Shown one piece after another: positions 1-11,460 of a DNA stretch of 64,000 bases; position 1 is the stretch's first letter, and every line of letters begins with the position of its first letter. The DNA is from Dermanyssus gallinae (taxonomy: Eukaryota > Arthropoda > Arachnida > Mesostigmata > Dermanyssidae), in assembly GCA_003439945.1 (NCBI GenBank), contig QVRM01004827.1:23501-87500 (forward strand). Direction: 5' to 3'. The notes under the pieces are model-generated. The model had not been told where the DNA came from and made no database searches. It saw nothing but the letters and a program-made list of their open reading frames with translations. The position numbers were made by a program, and so were the translations under genes.

Positions 1-740
1 ATGAGGCCTGGAAAAGTCTGAATCGCACGAACCGATACGCTGTAATTCTTTACGCGGTGCATAGTTTTTATCATGTAGTGTGCAGAAGAGTGAGTTTTTA
101 TGACCCCATTAAACCATGTTATCATTAGCGGTTTAAAACTAACCACGTCTTCTATTATACCAGAATACTGGCTCCTGATAGCATGAACTTTCTGCAGCAG
201 CTATATTGTACTGCCTTCGTGATAAGAATGTGCATTTTGGGCGCGTATGGGTATTAATGTTTTCAGCTCCACCGTCTAAAAAGAGCTTAAAAATCAATAT
301 TCCTGTTTAGGTAATTCTAGCAAGAAGCAGGAGGAGTTTGCAACAAATACGTTCTAATATGAAAAAAATAAGAATGACGGTTTTTGAACGACTGATTGGA
401 CGACTTTTTCGTCAACCTCGTCCTTCATGATGTATCCGTAAGCAGAGGTCCCGGTATCTGCGAGAATGATGCCCTTCATAGACTACATTTCAGTTGGCTC
501 GAAATGAGACCTTAACCTGCTCGGGTTATAGTGATTGAGAAGAGGGTCGTCGTCATAAGGCTCTGTAAGCGACCTATTGAGGCTTTGCAATTAACATTGT
601 GAGCCTGGAAGAGAGAGAGAGAGAGAGAGAGAAAGCGCGAGCGAACCATCGGACATACTTTGTTCCTAATTACATGTCTACGATGGGTGTGCGTGTGAAA
701 TACACACGATCTTTGTTGCGTAGCAGCTAAAGAAACGCTA
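1..740. other. Non-coding, no gene seen
   Basis: No open frame of coding character and no recognised repeat family is visible. The only structured element is a short (GA)n run near 611-633. Confidence 0.6.
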
Positions 741-768
741 GTGAGACTAACGAAAAATAATTATCTTA

Positions 769-813
<45 letters not shown>
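769..813. repeat. (AT)n microsatellite
   Basis: Uninterrupted alternating AT of about 44 bases. The YIYI open frames across it are repeat artefacts. Confidence 0.97.
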
Positions 814-816
<3 letters not shown>

Positions 817-1007
817 GAATACAAGTAATTAGATACACCATAATCATAGTTATCAGCACGACGTCTTTATTACGTGAGGTCTTGTTTTGGCTCGCATTTC
901 CTCGTTGTGACCTCAATAGTGACTTCCTGGGCGCTGTGCTTGATGAGGTGAACGTGCGGTGCTAGATTGGTACATGTTATTACCATCGAGTTGCGGATGG
1001 GTTCGCA

Positions 1008-1010
<3 letters not shown>

Positions 1011-1047
<37 letters not shown>
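1011..1047. repeat. (AT)n microsatellite
   Basis: Uninterrupted AT run of about 37 bases. Confidence 0.97.
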
Positions 1048-1050
<3 letters not shown>

Positions 1051-1368
1051 CTTTCGGACATTTCCTTGTGATGCTCGTGGGAATTTAGTCATTAAGCTTA
1101 GACTATATGCAGAACCTGGCACATGTTCAAGCTCCTTTCAACTGTACAGTTCGCACACCATAATATGTGATCACATTAATAGTAATTGGTCGTAACAAGG
1201 ATGCTGTATTGTCAGTTATACTAGCTGTTTATTCGTACACTAAGATTAGAGGATAGAACTTCTGCGAAAGTGTAAAGTCAGCGAGATATACGAAAAATAA
1301 TTTCGACATTTTTCTCGTTATCTCATTCTTTCGGGGGAAACAAAAAATATATTACATATATTTTGGAA

Positions 1369-1397
1369 GATTATTATTATTATTATTATTATTATTT
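1369..1397. repeat. (ATT)n microsatellite
   Basis: About nine ATT units. The next several hundred bases contain no supported gene; open frames there occur on both strands and look random. Confidence 0.95.
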
Positions 1398-2017
1398 ATG
1401 CAGCGCTGTGTCTATCCGCCGACGACCTCAAAATCTCTCGGCTCTTCTTACCGCCAATTTTCTTTACTTTCTAAACCACCTGTACTCGCATTATCTACAT
1501 ACGACGATTGACGACTCCACGTCTCTCCATGGTCCTCGCGCAGGCATATTGCGTAGCTTCTGGAATCGAAGTAGCGACGGGCTCTCCCTCTATGTCTCTC
1601 GAGGTTTCTGACGACTGATGACCAATCAGCTAGCTTACCCACTGACCAACAACAACAAAATGTATAATGGCCGCTGGTGTCATTGGGTGGAGTGGATTTT
1701 GTTCTCTTCGTCTCGTTTGCCGTTGTTCGGTTGTTCGTCAATACAAATATCTGCCAACAAAACGAAGATGCTGCCGTAACCGCCGCCCGCCGAAAACAAC
1801 AAAGCAACTGCGTACCGTTGCCGTGGGTAGTTGTGGTGGTGGTGGTGGTGGTGGTGGGGAATCAGTCAATGGATCATCGGATGTGGGATCTGTCGTTTGG
1901 TTGGCTGCTCCATTCGGGGTAGTGCATTGAAAATGCGAAGTTCCGCCAAATTGCCGGTTCGTTGGTTGACGGGTGCGGGGTCACGGCCGGCGGTGCCGAG
2001 AGTGCTGCTAGGAGCTG

Positions 2018-2365
2018 GTGGTTGTTGTTTGTTGTTGTTGTAGTTAATATTGTTGTTTTTGTTGTCGTGGTTATTATTGTTGTTGTCGTTGTTGTGGTGA
2101 TTGTTGTTGTTGTGGTCGTTATTGTTGTTGTTTTTGTTGTCGTGGTTATTATTGTTTTTGTTGTGGTTATTATTGTTGTTGTGGTTAATATTGTTGTTTT
2201 TGTTGTCGTGGTTATTGTTGTTGTTGTTGTGGTTATTATTGTTGTTGTGGTTAATATTGTTATTTTTGCTGTCGTGGTTATTGTTGTTGTTGTGGTTTTT
2301 GTTGTTGTTGTTTTGGTTATTATTGTTGTTATTGCTGCTGTTGTGGTTGTTGATGGTGGTGGTGT
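2018..2365. repeat. GTT-rich array with 66-bp higher-order unit
   Basis: About 350 bases built mainly from GTT, GTC, ATT and GGT triplets. A phrase beginning gtggttattattgttgttg starts at 2163 and again at 2229, giving a 66-base period. Because the triplets lack stops, long frames stay open on both strands (poly-Asn, poly-Leu, poly-Val). I do not read any of them as protein. Confidence 0.9.
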
Positions 2366-2457
2366 TGACGGGCGACATGTTTTGCGCGACACCGCCTTGG
2401 CGGTGAGCCTTCGACATGATACGAACATGCAAAACAACATAAGAACATAGCGACGAC

Positions 2458-2545
2458 AGCAACAACAACAACAACAATAACAACAAAAACAACACCGACG
2501 GGGTTGATGGTGACAATAACAACAACAACAACACCAGAGGCAGTG
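2458..2545. repeat. CAA-rich array, inverted to the GTT array
   Basis: Runs of CAA and ACA triplets. The array lies about 90 bases after the GTT array at 2018-2365 and is roughly its reverse complement in composition. Confidence 0.9.
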
Positions 2546-2884
2546 GCCACAACGATCACATCGTGGTTGTTGCTGTAGCTGCTATCATCTTTGTTGTTGC
2601 CGTGTCGTTGTTCTGGCGGCTGCTATTATTGACGTGATGGTGATCGTCGTTATCATCATCCCATTTTACTCCACCATATCCTACCCTACTTTCTTCGTCT
2701 TCGTGCTCGGGGGAAGAAGCAGGATATCCTTTCTTTACCATTATCACAGTGACACCTGAGATGTGGCATTCACTCCAAAAGATGGAGCAACCTCCCTTTT
2801 TCTGTTCGATTTTGTTGATTATCTTCTCGTTGTTCTGATGGGTTTTGTCATTTGGCATACATTCACACATAGGCATAGCAACGC

Positions 2885-2888
<4 letters not shown>

Positions 2889-2919
<31 letters not shown>
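2889..2919. repeat. (AT)n microsatellite
   Basis: AT run of about 30 bases. Confidence 0.95.
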
Positions 2920-2921
<2 letters not shown>

Positions 2922-3224
2922 CGCGCTAGAGAGAGAAAAGGGTTGTTAACGAAGCATCACACTCAGCTGTTTTCGTGAGTCACAAACTAGAGTGAAAGAG
3001 GATCTTGTCTTCAGGTGCCGGTACTTGTGCCAACAGCAGTCCCACCAACGACTGCACGATTGCCACCAACCATGCCAAATCATGACAAATTCTATCGACT
3101 TCACAACGACAACAACGACGACGACAATTCTGGCAGGGGTAAACAAATCTCACAAGTGTAATTTCTGCTGTTGCTGTTGCGTCATCACCTCAGTTGCCAT
3201 CTCTCACCGCCAACTGTTGTTGTT

Positions 3225-3330
3225 TTTGCTGTGATTGTTGTTGTTGTATTGTTGTTGTTATTATTGTTGTTGTTATTGTTGCTCTTATTGTTGTTGTTAT
3301 TGTTGCTCTTATTGTTGTTGTTATTCTTGC
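3225..3330. repeat. GTT-rich array
   Basis: Imperfect GTT/GCT/ATT triplets. All local Leu/Val/Cys open frames are products of the repeat. Confidence 0.9.
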
Positions 3331-3639
3331 TCGACACCGCTGCCATCGAGAGATGACAAACAGCCGACAGATAGACCGATAATCGTTAGACCCTCAGCTA
3401 CAAGCTGTTTCAGTGGCTGTTGAATGTATCTGTTGACAACACTTCTGGCACCTTCACTTTAGCGACCTACCTGCCTGCATGCCGCAAGCGGCAACAGGTC
3501 ATCGAAATCACAGCAGTGACACGCATACATATAAATGGCAATTGCAAAAAAAAAAACTCGAAAACGATCATCAACGTAAACAACAACAGCGGTTACAAAA
3601 CGACATCGGCGAAAATGTAGCCACTAGTAACTCAACAAC

Positions 3640-3682
3640 AATAACAGTAGCCACAACAACAACAACAACAACAACAACAATA
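3640..3682. repeat. CAA array
   Basis: About 14 CAA/ACA units. It is inverted relative to the GTT array at 3225-3330. Confidence 0.9.
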
Positions 3683-3699
3683 AATATTGGCGCCAGCGA

Positions 3700-4378
3700 C
3701 ATTAATATCGACAGCAGATGAAGAAAGTAGGAAAAATAAGACGACACTTTTATTGATAGCACCAAAAACGAAGTAAAAATAAAACGACATTTGAAGTAGT
3801 ACGAAGTACAAGTTAAAAACAGTTTTTTTTGCGACCACTTAATTATGATTTTTCTCAAGATAATATCTAAAAATATATATTTTAGCAGATTTCCGAAAGT
3901 TTAAAAACGTTTAAGGAAAACGGCGGCGGGAGGTGACTAACCCAACTCAGTTTTACCTCAAACACGTCGCACGAGTTGGAACATAAATAAAAATCACATT
4001 CGTTTGAGCTAGTTCGACCGAAAGAGACCAGGGTTTGCTGATGTGCAGTCCTCCAGTACTACTAGTCAACTCGGCGATGATTCGTTTGAACGTTCACTTC
4101 TCTTCGTGGCGTCTGCATGAGATCTCTTTACGTAGCATCGTCGTCTCATTCTGTTGTTTAAGCAAGATGTCCATACGTCCGATTTGAAAAATTGGCGAAA
4201 TGCTATTTGTGGCAGCTGTATTTGTGAACGATAGAGTAGTTGACGTTTTAATTCACTAAGGCTTTCTACAGCTACTGATATTTCGGCTCATCCGCCTCTG
4301 GCCAATACATGCGTGCCCTCGCACACGCATCTATCCCATAGATTTGCTCAGGGGTTTTGAGTCGGTACATGGTCTGCC
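3700..4378. other. Non-coding, no gene seen
   Basis: I see no coding-like frame and no repeat match here. Confidence 0.5.

Positions 4379-4414
<36 letters not shown>
4379..4414. repeat. (AT)n microsatellite
   Basis: AT run of about 35 bases, followed by AT-rich sequence to about 4480. Confidence 0.95.
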
Positions 4415-4417
<3 letters not shown>

Positions 4418-4629
4418 TGATACACATAGATAAATAAATAATATTTATATATAAAAATATAAAAAATATATATCTATATTCATACATCTCTAAGGGCTCC
4501 GTTGAACAGAGCATTTGCTGAACACGAAAAGTAGAAAAGAGAAACACATTCATGTCATTTCGTTCTGTCCCGTTCTTTGCGATTTTAGGTGAACTGGCTC
4601 TGTGCATCGAGATGCGCTAACGTTTCCAG

Positions 4630-5078
4630 ACGCGCCACCTGGCGAGAGGTTTCGCAAACTCTCCTCGCCAGCGCCAACCACCGCCACCACCACCACCACT
4701 GACGACCTACAAAGCCGGTTTGGTCGGCTTGCGTGTCTTGTGGCGGATACTACGGGTCGTCGTCTCCCGCCAGGGGGACGGACGTGTCCGCTCGATCACC
4801 TCGTCGAAGAGATGCCGGGAGCCGGCTTGCGCTACTCGGCCACCTATGAGAGCCTCTATCATGACGACCACGACGACGACGACCACCACCACCAGCCTTC
4901 GCCGACCAACGCCACGCAGCAGACGACGCAGATGATGCCAGGTGGCGCTGTGCAAACGAACACAAACACCAACAGCACCATTTCCAAGTTAGCCGGCAGC
5001 CCCTCGACGACGGGCCGCCGCAGACAACAATACGAGCAGCATCAACAGCAAGCCCGTCGTAACCATACGCGGCTATGA
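4630..5078 (+). CDS. Candidate exon, His/Asp/Thr-rich low-complexity protein
   Basis: An open frame runs from an acceptor-like gtttccag at 4622-4629 to a TGA at 5076-5078. Codons end mostly in G or C, which is unlike the surroundings. The product is low complexity: a Thr run, the phrase TYESLYHDDHDDDD followed by histidines, then Asn/Thr/Gln-rich sequence. I recognise no domain. From about 4993 to 5140 the +1 frame also looks coding (KPVVTIRGYDDRDADDS, ending at a TAG after 5135), so the true end is uncertain. It could be a terminal exon, an exon with an alternative splice or a frameshift, or part of the same plus-strand gene as the exon at 7720. A first ATG in this frame lies at 4602, but the acceptor makes an internal exon start more likely. 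Confidence 0.4.
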
Positions 5079-5145
5079 TGACCGCGACGCCGACGACAGC
5101 TCCACCTTGCGGCCATCGGTTCGTAGTACTTGTACTAACTAGTAA

Positions 5146-5414
5146 TTGTAGTCGTAGTCGTAGTGTCGAGCCCGGTGGTGGCGTGGTGGTGGTGGCTTAA
5201 GTCTGCGCCTCGCAACCGGAGGAGACAGACACATAGATAGGTGCGCGGGTTCGAGCCCCACCGTTGCCCCACATTTGTATTTATGGGGGTCGTTCGTCTA
5301 TGAAGCAATGTGAAAAAAAGTACCCCGTTGCTGTTTTTGGACGTTTCTCGTGGACGTTAAATCTTGGCTGAGAGTCAGCCCAACAACTTTACTTTACTAG
5401 TTGTAGTCGTAGTC
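5146..5414 (+). repeat. SINE-A copy 1 with target-site duplication
   Basis: This is a tRNA-derived SINE. The head has an A-box-like segment (tggcgtggtggtggtggc) and a B box GGTTCGAGCCC at 5248-5258. The body matches the copies at 21648, 37305, 42469 and 52539. The element spans about 5160-5400 and is flanked by the 14-base duplication ttgtagtcgtagtc at 5146-5159 and 5401-5414. A stem-loop GGCTGAGAGTCAGCC lies at 5366-5380, just before the 3' end (caacaactttactttacta). Confidence 0.88.
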
Positions 5415-5942
5415 ATTGTAGGGCGAAGTAGAAAAAAAGTTATCCCGATAGAGATGGCTGGCGCGGGGTAGGCGCGTAATAAATTTCTACTTTAATCGGA
5501 ATGTACGCAATGGGCGCATTCGCTACTGGATATGGTGGCTAAGCTCACGATCATCACGATATTCATCATTTGTATTCTAATACTTTTCGAATTTGCGTTT
5601 TACGTCGCTGTCGCTGCACTTTCTACCTTGACGATGGCATCGACGAAATCGATGGTCTGTTCGAAAGTGAGAGAAGACGACATTTTTCCTGTAGGTAGGC
5701 TGTCTGAAACTGAAGCTTCAAGGTTGACCCTATTCGACTACAAACGGAATCGCACAATGCAGCAGCCATCGTACTTACAAGCGTGCACACTATGACACTA
5801 GCTGTCTAGGCAATTCCACTTGTCTCTCTTAGACTAGAGCTCGCGCAACGCTTGCCCTGTAACTCTCTTTAGTAACATGTAGTTGAGCTTAGTAGTCTTT
5901 TAGCTTGAATGAACTCGATCCTACTTTTCGTTACAACTAAGC

Positions 5943-6134
5943 ATGGCGGTTGCCTTTCGACTGATCGCACCGGAGTCTATAAAATGTATCAAGGAACTGG
6001 GCCGAAAAGTCATCGCTGCAACTCAGGACCCCCGCGTATGCGAATACCTGTTGCACGTTGTTGCTCAGCGCGGCAACGCTTCGGCCGTGGAAGGGTCCCT
6101 TCCGTCAGCCGCAGGGCTTCCGGAGATCCCGTAG
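5943..6134 (+). pseudogene. Retroelement ORF C-terminal fragment, copy 2
   Basis: A 63-residue open frame ends with TAG at 6132-6134. It carries IKELGRKVIAATQDPR, then VVAQRGNASAVEGSLP. This matches the last segment of a retroelement ORF that is also present at 15932-16310 on the other strand, where the equivalent is IKDLGDRIRANTGDIR and AVCRGNAASILGAM. Everything upstream is missing, so this is a 5'-truncated or decayed copy. The ATG at 5943 is simply the first Met in the surviving stretch. Confidence 0.6.
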
Positions 6135-7719
6135 AAACAGTTTTTATTCCTCATAATTGTTTGCTTATGAAAATAAATACTTTTACTATATAAATACTAA
6201 TATAAAGCATGGCATGTGTGTATGTGAAGGAATTCGCATTGTTGATGTCATCGTTGGTTATGCTGCATTTGCTGCCGCAGATGACCGTTTTGTTGTTATG
6301 TTTCTGGGTGTGTGTTCATTCATTTATGCGGGCTTTCTTAAAAACAGGTTTGGTTGGTTTTTACATTTGTTATTATTGGTGCGGCTAGTATCATCTTCAT
6401 TATGTTGCCTCCCTGTAACAGTTACGCAAATTTCACTATTGCTAATAACCTGTTTCCACTTCTCAATCGATTCTATTCGCCTAAAATTCGATTTGTCTTT
6501 CGGTTTCGAGAAGGCTGTTTATTCAGTTTTTAGTCAGTTGCCAAAGTCCGCCTCAGTAGAATAGAGCTCACTAGGACGGTCCGAGAGTGAGCGCAAATGA
6601 TGAGAGTGCGTTCGGCCAAGCTTCCGAGAATGGACAGATGCTGAAGAGAGTTCCGTCCGGGAACTTTGAGGGATAAGTCTTTCCGCTGGAGGCTCGTCTT
6701 TATTCGACGCAACCAGATCACGTAGAAGTTTTGTTTAACCGTCTTGTTCTGCTTAGCCATTTCCTAGTGTAACAGACATGCATTGTCCCGCAATGTGCAG
6801 ATCAGGAATTGCTTAGGTTGTGGTAAACTCTAGGCTGCGATTTGTTAGAAGCTACCCAATCCTTCTTCTGTTGTCATGCATAGATGCATCTGTCTTTAGT
6901 AGCAAGTTTGTGGAACCATGTTACACAGCACCTGGTAAAATGTTAAGCGTGTATTAAGTTTCCCTATTTTTCTGCAAGGTCAGGCCGCAGAAAATGCGAA
7001 GTTCAACTTTTTGAGCAAATCTCATCAAGCGAAAACAGTTAATAATAATTATCTCCTACCCACAATCCGTGCCTAGCATCTATATCTTTGTCGCCAATAT
7101 ATTGAAAGGGTCCTCGTCGAAGTCCGGTTGCATTGTATAATGAGCTCAACCGTTTGTAGACTCTGAATGAGTTGTCTCCACACAGAAATAACCAAGACGA
7201 TTGCTTTTTTTCGTACATCAATCAATATGTTGGCACGATGAGCTTAACACACGTATATGTTGTCTAAGTCTGGAGCAGTCGAGAAGATGCCGTATTTCCT
7301 CTGTGACTACACAGCGACAGCCAGGTTTTGAGCCAGGTTCGGCTTAAAACGTTTGCGTACATGTTTTCTTATTATTTACGTCTCTCTTTCTCGTTTGTTT
7401 TCTCCTGATCTTCCCTCTCCCGGATTGCTCCCTCATGACTGGACTCTGTGGAACGTGCCGGTATGACGTGCCGCTTGAACGAACGACGTGACTGTAACGA
7501 TGCTGAAACGGTGGTGCTACCACGACGACAACACCTACCGGCGGCGACATCTACGGGTATTCGTGTCGTCGGCATGAATATGGATCATACATAACCGTAA
7601 CAACGACCCGGACACGTACGACGGAATCCTACGACGCGGGTTTGTCTGCCTACCTACCTACATACCGCACCGGCTACCGAATCACCGATCGCTGATCTGT
7701 CCCGACCAATGTGGCGTAG
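6135..7719. other. Non-coding, no gene seen
   Basis: A few frames reach 60-135 codons, for example at 6157-6564. They are AT-rich, Phe/Leu/Val-heavy and lack splice context, so I do not call them. No repeat family was recognised. Confidence 0.5.
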
Positions 7720-7947
7720 GTGGTCGACTACCGTCTGACTGGAGATAATGGTGACGAATACAACGCGGCCGCCTGTGCGGGTGGCGACACCAGCGCAGGC
7801 GGCTGTAGCGCTGGCAGCGATGGTTTGGCATCGCCGACCTCACCGCCGACTCCGCTGATCAAGACGCTGGCGTCACCCGCTTCCAAGCCTCTGCCTGTTG
7901 ACCCGTTGCAGTTCGTCAAGACGCCCGTGCCAAGCCTCTGCAAGCAG
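7720..7947 (+). CDS. Candidate internal exon, Ser/Pro-rich linker
   Basis: This 228-base (76-codon) exon is bounded by an acceptor at 7718-7719 (tggcgtag) and a donor cag|gtgtgt at 7948; both edges are phase 0. Third positions are G/C-rich. The product starts VVDYRLTGDNGDEY, then a Gly/Ala/Cys/Ser stretch, then SPTSPPTPLIKTLASPASKP and LPVDPLQFVKTPVPSLCKQ. The proline/serine segment looks like a disordered linker; no catalytic motif is visible. Phase 0 at the end fits a join to the exon at 28013, about 20 kb downstream, possibly with intervening exons. The acceptor lacks a strong pyrimidine tract. Function is unknown. Confidence 0.5.
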
Positions 7948-8062
7948 GTGTGTGATGTAGGGGTGGATTTATGGATAGGTTGCTCGGTCGGTGGATTTGT
8001 GGATCGATCTATCAATAGGTAGCAATCTAAACAAGCTAAAAAGCAAGCAATCTAACCTATCC

Positions 8063-8390
8063 TAGTTTAGCCTAGAATTAAATTTTTTTAAGGAGGTTGT
8101 TTTTAATTCTAGACTATCCTCCGTCCCCTAAGGGCTTGGCACTTAACCTGAGGTATATCTTCAATGCACCGAGGGCCGGACATGTTAAGATATCTAGGGT
8201 TTCCCCAACAGTCCTTGTGGCAGCATGGCCGCTGACTCTCAGCGGTATGGTTTATCATCTATTCTCAATGAGCATCGCTCAAAGAAAATTCAACCAACAA
8301 CAGGGATCGAACCGGCGACACCCCGGTAGATGACAACCATGACTAGCGCACTAGTCCCCTAGACTACGCCGCCACATCTTAGTTTAGCCT
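8063..8390 (-). repeat. SINE-C copy 1 with target-site duplication
   Basis: A minus-strand tRNA-derived SINE of about 305 bases (8074-8379), flanked by tagtttagcct at 8063-8073 and 8380-8390. Read on the minus strand it begins gtggcggcgtagtctagggg (tRNA-like 5' end and A box) and has a B box GGTTCGATCC at 8304-8313. A stem-loop ccgctgagagtcagcgg lies at 8229-8245. The tail contains gacggaggatagtctagaat and ends near aacaacctcc. A 5'-truncated copy lies at 29636-29908 and a short 3' fragment at 56845-56905. Confidence 0.85.
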
Positions 8391-9078
8391 GACCTTAGCC
8401 TAGATGGGCTCAGTCAGTTTTTCGTCACACCACCGACCAAAAATGATCGTCCACACTGTGGTGAGCTTCGGTAGAATCTGGTGATTAATCATGATCCTCA
8501 TCATCATCACAGTACTGTTTATAATCATTACTTCTGTTAGCGATCCGTAATCAAATGTCATATCTATCGATTTATTTATTCATTGACTGGCTAACTGGCT
8601 TATTATCTGAATGGCTGGCTGACCGGCCGGCTGATGGTGAATATATTGAATCAGTGACTGATTCATTGATTTCTCACTTTATTCATTTATCCTGGGTCAT
8701 TCGAACATGTCTTTATTGATCACGCATCCACCGACACTGATAGTATCCTCTCAACAAAGGTAAGATCGAGGTTGATTGATCATCGCTGCTGGCCATGCGT
8801 TTTTGATCATTAGGTTGTTGTGGTCGTTGTCATTTAGTATTCATGCTGTGGTGTGCTGTGTGTGTATGTAGTCATAATCGCAGTAAGGGTGAATTGCTAA
8901 TAGTTATTGTTGTTTTAATCGCAGTAATGATGTCTCGAGCATTGACTGCGACATCTAGCCTTGACACGCACCGACTGAGTAACCAGAACTCATAGTAGCA
9001 GTCCCAGTATTAGAACGAGTCATAATGGTAGTTGCAGCTTTGGTTGAGATGACGTTTGTTTAAATAATAAATAGTAGA
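8391..9078. other. Non-coding, no gene seen
   Basis: AT-leaning sequence with no coding frame and no recognised repeat. Confidence 0.5.
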
Positions 9079-9079
9079 G

Positions 9080-9080
<1 letters not shown>

Positions 9081-9171
<91 letters not shown>
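9081..9171. repeat. (AT)n microsatellite, long
   Basis: About 90 bases of AT with one register break at about 9131. Confidence 0.97.
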
Positions 9172-9172
<1 letters not shown>

Positions 9173-9180
9173 GAACTCAG

Positions 9181-9830
9181 CTAATCGAGAACAAACGCAA
9201 ATGTTTCGATTAGCTGGGTCTCGCATCCCGTCGTCCTCTGATGGGCCAGTGGGTAGAGGCAAGAGGGGTGAGGGCGTCCATCATCGCTTCGACGTATTGA
9301 CCTGTAGTTGCAGAACCGAAAGACTTCGGTATCGACAGGGGTCGTTGACTGACCGCCTCCGCCATGTTTGACTTTCCGTGTTGGACCTGAGCTCCGATAG
9401 CAGCGCATGAAGATTGTCGCGCATCGTGGTCGAAGCAGAGGTCAGTCGAAGATGTACTGCCTGCTGTCTTCAATATGACGGTAACGGTACATTAGTCGTA
9501 GTCGAAGTAGTAGAAGATGTCATGACCGTCATAGTAAAATGGGAAGCAGTTGCAGTGTTGCGGTAATGTTGTAAGGCTGCCTGGTAGCACGGAGACTGCC
9601 GGCGGACTGCTCGACGATTTGTGACTCTAACGCTAACTTTATGAACAGTCGAAGATTTCCGTGCCGACATGACGTCGTCCGTCTCACAATGGCCAGCTGC
9701 CGACGAAATGTACGAACATCGTGTAACCCACTCATATCTCATGTGGGCACGTTTATCATTACGCCAATGATTGTATTCACTGCGGTGGTGCTGAGACAAG
9801 AGCAGAGAAAAGCGGCCAGGTCCCTACAAT
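9181..9830. other. Non-coding, overlapping short frames
   Basis: Overlapping frames of 60-110 codons occur on both strands, with no recognisable motif and no splice context. The stretch borders the mariner relic at 9835 and may include undetected transposon sequence. Confidence 0.4.
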
Positions 9831-9834
9831 AGGG

Positions 9835-10370
9835 GGTTGTTCAATAAGTTCGAATTTCAATTCGCCCTGTTTTGCCAATGCTAGTCATTACTTGTGTGCA
9901 GGAGCATTGCCCTGGTGATCGTTTTACCGCTCTCAAGGTTCCACGTTGGTCCCAAAAAACCGTAGCCATTACCGCTCCGGACGATCCCGTTGTCCGGACC
10001 CTCTCAGGAGGCTCTTCACAGGGTGCGAGTGTAGTAATGGGCCCATTTTCGCGAAAGTAATAGGGCTTATCTTCCATCCACGGTTACAAATTTGCGCCGG
10101 AGATTCCATGGATTTTTCGACATCCTGGCCAAATTTCGCTTGGAAGCGAAAGCACGCGCGTTTTGAGCAAACGCGGCACCAATTTTGCTCTGCGTTGTTT
10201 CATCTCTAAGTTATCGTGCAGGATAGCGTGCACACTATCCAAACTGATCCCTAAGGTCTCCACTATCCCTTCAATGTACACTCGTCCAACTGTGGCAGAG
10301 GTTTTCCAATGTTTCCATGTTTTCCTAATAGTATCCGTTTTTGTGCGTCCTTGACAGTGGCTCATCCTTG
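9835..10370 (-). mobile_element. Mariner transposase relic
   Basis: Reading the minus strand from about 10365, the sequence IVETLGISLDSVHAILHDN followed by RRAKLVPRLL matches the second helix-turn-helix region of mariner transposases. After a frameshift, EEPPERVRTTGSSGAVMATV and FWDQRG match the region between the first and second catalytic aspartates. The first catalytic Asp segment and the C-terminal third (HDNAPAH and SPDLAPCD motifs) are absent. It is inactive. The lower end reads gttgttcaataagttcgaa, a plausible terminal sequence. Confidence 0.7.
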
Positions 10371-10379
10371 GTACTCGTA

Positions 10380-11460
10380 CGATTTTTTTTTAAATTCATT
10401 ATTCTAGTTGGAGACAATGGCAAAACATAACGCAGAATTGGCGTGAGCCTCGTCTAACACATTATTCACCTAGGTGACATTCCAAGCGTTAAACGAAAAA
10501 TGCTTGCTAATTACTGGCAACTTTTTCCAGTTTTTAAATATTACGCCGATGCGTTGCACGGGAAAAGCGAGCAAACGAAAGTGTGACTGCCATTCACCAT
10601 AATTATTTGAACGCTAGCAGTCGAAAAGTTGCCCTATCCAAGAGCGGACAGAGCGCGCCAAAATTCGAATTCTAAGTAGCTGATTCTTCGACCCTTTTGA
10701 ACTACATAGTATGTAGGTGAAGATGCCAAGCACGACGACGATGGTGATGACGTTGGTATTCTACTTAAGAGAGAACGATTTGTCGACAGAACGGATCACG
10801 TAGAGGAGGAATGGCCGGGAATTGTGGGACCAGGAGTAGTCGGAAGCAAACGTCCGACGCAACGGGATCCTTCATTCATAAGATGATGCAGACTTGCGTT
10901 TAAGTGAGAGGAAGCTATCAAAACATTAAATGTTTCGTCTAGTGCGGTCGGTAGAATGAGAACATGACACGATGGTGGCAGCAATCATAGAGGTGGCCGG
11001 TTCGAACCGACTCGGGCGACCCCTCCCAGCCTTTGAACGCTTTTGGCCTCGGTCCGGTTCAATCTGTGTTTGTAGAGGCGCAGCGTCGCCACTTTTGCAT
11101 CAACTGCTCCTACTGGAGAAGCTCGTCCAGCTGCCGCCCAAGGAGGGGTTGCAGACACGTTAGCGGATTGCTTTTTGTTCTAGCTTTCTTCTAGCTCTTC
11201 TTTTCCTTTCAAATTTTCTTTGACGAGATACAGTGACAGTTCTCTCTGCTATTCTTGATGGTATCGGCGCGCCATTGATCCTGAACGGTGGGGAGTGGCA
11301 CTTTTTCGCTATCTCTTTGTCTTTCGCTCTCTCTGCCTCGCCTTGCCTTCTTGCGGTTAGACGGGTGACTCGGACGCGGATAAAGCCATAAATGCTGATG
11401 ACGATGGCGTGACCCACGGCGAATAGCGGATTTGAGCGCCGCACCATCATCAGTAATAAT
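10380..11460. other. Non-coding, possible decayed repeat
   Basis: No supported gene. A B-box-like ggccggttcgaacc lies at about 11000, followed by GC-rich sequence to 11160 that may be a decayed tRNA-derived repeat. I could not match it convincingly to families A-D. Confidence 0.35.

Noticed and set aside
1866..2552. 228-codon minus-strand frame with poly-Asn/His and Leu-rich start
   Set aside because: It is produced by the GTT array, where several frames on both strands are open. No splice or start evidence.
10975..11165. Another SINE with B box ggttcgaacc
   Set aside because: The head is suggestive, but no second copy or duplication was found in the window.
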